Under the pieces are notes generated by a model. The model had not been told where the DNA came from, did no database searches, and saw only the letters and a program-made list of their open reading frames with translations. The position numbers and the translations under genes are program-made. From GCA-2688265 sp964527395 (lineage in GTDB: Archaea; Nanobdellota; Nanobdellia; Woesearchaeales; GW2011-AR9), in the NCBI GenBank assembly GCA_964527395.1, contig CAZGQD010000015.1, positions 1 to 30,957 on the forward strand: DNA of 30,957 nt. Reading direction: 5' to 3'. The stretch's first letter is position 1. Every line of letters starts with the position of its first letter. Shown piece after piece: positions 30,276-30,957 of this stretch.

Positions 30276-30389
30276 ATCCCAGTCTTTTAAGTCTGGGATG
30301 AATTGCAGAGATCATTTGCTGGAAATTAGATAAAAAATTCCGTAGAATCCCACTCCTTTAGGGGTGGGAGTAGGAATTTTCTAATTTCC
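30276..30389 (+). repeat. Hairpin pair resembling IS200/IS605 ends, after metK
   Basis: The first hairpin is ATCCCAG/CTGGGAT (30276-30282 with 30293-30299). The second is nested: GGAAATTAG..AAAATTCC (30321-30340) pairs with GGAATTTTCTAATTTCC (30373-30389), enclosing TCCCACTCC/GGGGTGGGA with loop TTTA. The ATCCCA-CTTTA-TGGGAT pattern is like the imperfect palindromes at IS200/IS605 ends and the 3' end of tnpB transcripts. No tnpA or tnpB remains. A plain termination/3'-stabilising structure is the alternative. Confidence 0.55.
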
Positions 30390-30411
30390 TTCAATTTATT
30401 ATTTTTATTGA

Positions 30412-30546
30412 TTAGAACCTAATTTTAGACATTTTTCTATCAATTTCTCTAATTCTCTCAATAGACTCAAAAACTTCTTGTACTGCCTTCTCGTATTCTC
30501 TTTCAGCTTTTTCAAATTCCCCATTATTTTTATTTTTCCGAGTCAT
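30412..30546 (-). CDS. 44-residue charged coiled-coil protein
   Basis: The frame MTRKNKNNGEFEKAEREYEK, then AVQEVFESIERIREIDRKMS, is one long amphipathic helix. It starts inside the 3' end of the upstream membrane-protein gene (17-nt overlap) on the same strand, so the two are probably translated together and may interact through their coiled coils. Confidence 0.55.
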   Translation of the reverse strand: MTRKNKNNGEFEKAEREYEKAVQEVFESIERIREIDRKMSKIRF

Positions 30547-30910
30547 TTTTCCACCTTTTTCTCTTCAATTTTTCTTGTTTTACAAGCATATTGGTAATTT
30601 TCTGATTTAACTTATTTATTTCTCTTACTTTAGAAAGCTCCAGATTATTTAATTCTTCGTTTTTCAAATCCAAGCTCCTTTTAAGCAAGAATCTATCCAT
30701 TGCAATAGTAGTAAGTACAACCAGTACAGACACACCAATAAACAAAATAACATCTTCAATAAGAGGAAGTATCAACAAAATAGCTAACTGTTCAAGTGCA
30801 TAAATCACTAAAAACATCATTTCAACAAAGTTTCTGTTCCTAGCTAAAAATCCACCAGAGTTCTTAATCAGCTTCTCGAGCTCTAAAAACAAAATACCAT
30901 GCCATCTCAT
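30530..30910 (-). CDS. Membrane protein with C-terminal coiled coil
   Basis: This 126-residue protein has an N-terminal amphipathic region, two membrane helices (~30-52 and ~54-74, MMFLVIYALEQLAILLILPL then IEDVILFIGVSVLVVLTTIA) and a cytoplasmic basic coiled coil (~76-126). It is unrecognised. ATG 30910 is close to the window edge; an AT-rich stretch TTATAATGAG-like lies just upstream on this strand. It is probably cotranscribed with the overlapping 44-residue gene. Confidence 0.65.
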   Translation of the reverse strand: MRWHGILFLELEKLIKNSGGFLARNRNFVEMMFLVIYALEQLAILLILPLIEDVILFIGVSVLVVLTTIAMDRFLLKRSLDLKNEELNNLELSKVREINKLNQKITNMLVKQEKLKRKRWKNDSEK

Positions 30911-30957
30911 TATAAGAATAAAAAGAGCAAACTCAAGTTAAAAGAATTTATACACTA

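Overview
The window looks like an AT-rich chromosome segment from a DPANN-type archaeon, probably of the Woesearchaeota/Pacearchaeota kind. That placement is an inference from gene content; no taxonomic search was run. Archaeal marks are P0-type uL10, the archaeal acidic P1-type L12, TATA-box promoters often about 25-30 nt before the start codon (leaderless mRNAs), GAGGTG-like ribosome sites, and an intron-containing tRNA without encoded CCA. Bacterial-looking genes are mixed in: grpE-dnaK-dnaJ, a bacterial-type metK, dut and a DUF368 transporter.

Layout. 1-6.1 kb: a Gln/Pro-rich protein, a frameshifted gene remnant, a secreted acidic surface protein behind a structured leader, a HEPN/MNT toxin-antitoxin pair behind two 60-bp repeats, a TrmI-like tRNA methyltransferase and dUTPase. 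6.1-11.6 kb: an intron-bearing tRNA-Asn(GTT) whose 3' end is duplicated at 11.6 kb. The two copies bracket a 5.4-kb integrated element that ends with a tyrosine integrase and carries an AbrB-like three-gene operon, winged-helix proteins, a terminase-small-subunit-like protein, a DUF4190/DUF4352 protein and a DUF6338-like membrane protein. 11.8-12.6 kb: a second candidate toxin-antitoxin pair (TumE-like). 12.7-16.6 kb: membrane proteins and small genes. 16.6-21.2 kb: the chaperone locus with a divergent helix-turn-helix gene. 22.3-25.5 kb: ribosomal proteins uL1, uL10 and L12 plus a coiled-coil protein. 25.9-30.9 kb: a PEP-utiliser swivelling-domain protein, an XRE-CBS regulator, a LAGLIDADG homing endonuclease overlapping metK, and small coiled-coil and membrane proteins.

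The most interesting signal is a family of six dispersed elements of about 127-186 nt, here called R1-R6 (790-975, 5405-5534, 17755-17893 minus, 21551-21680, 22008-22134 minus, 25655-25791). Each is closed by a 12-18 bp outer stem whose sequence differs between copies while pairing is kept. Inside are a conserved core (ACTGGCA near the 5' end, CCTGC..TAAGTCTG near the 3' end) and a hypervariable inner hairpin that is also compensated. Five of six follow a gene on the same strand, and all are preceded by an A/C-rich, G-poor stretch. This pattern fits selection for an RNA (or single-stranded DNA) fold and does not match any family I can name. R4 and R5 are inverted relative to each other and flank an array of about eight 30-bp repeats.

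Other noteworthy structures are two and a third tandem 81-bp copies of the dnaK translation start region, operator-like direct repeats before grpE, and a nested hairpin pair after metK that resembles IS200/IS605 ends.
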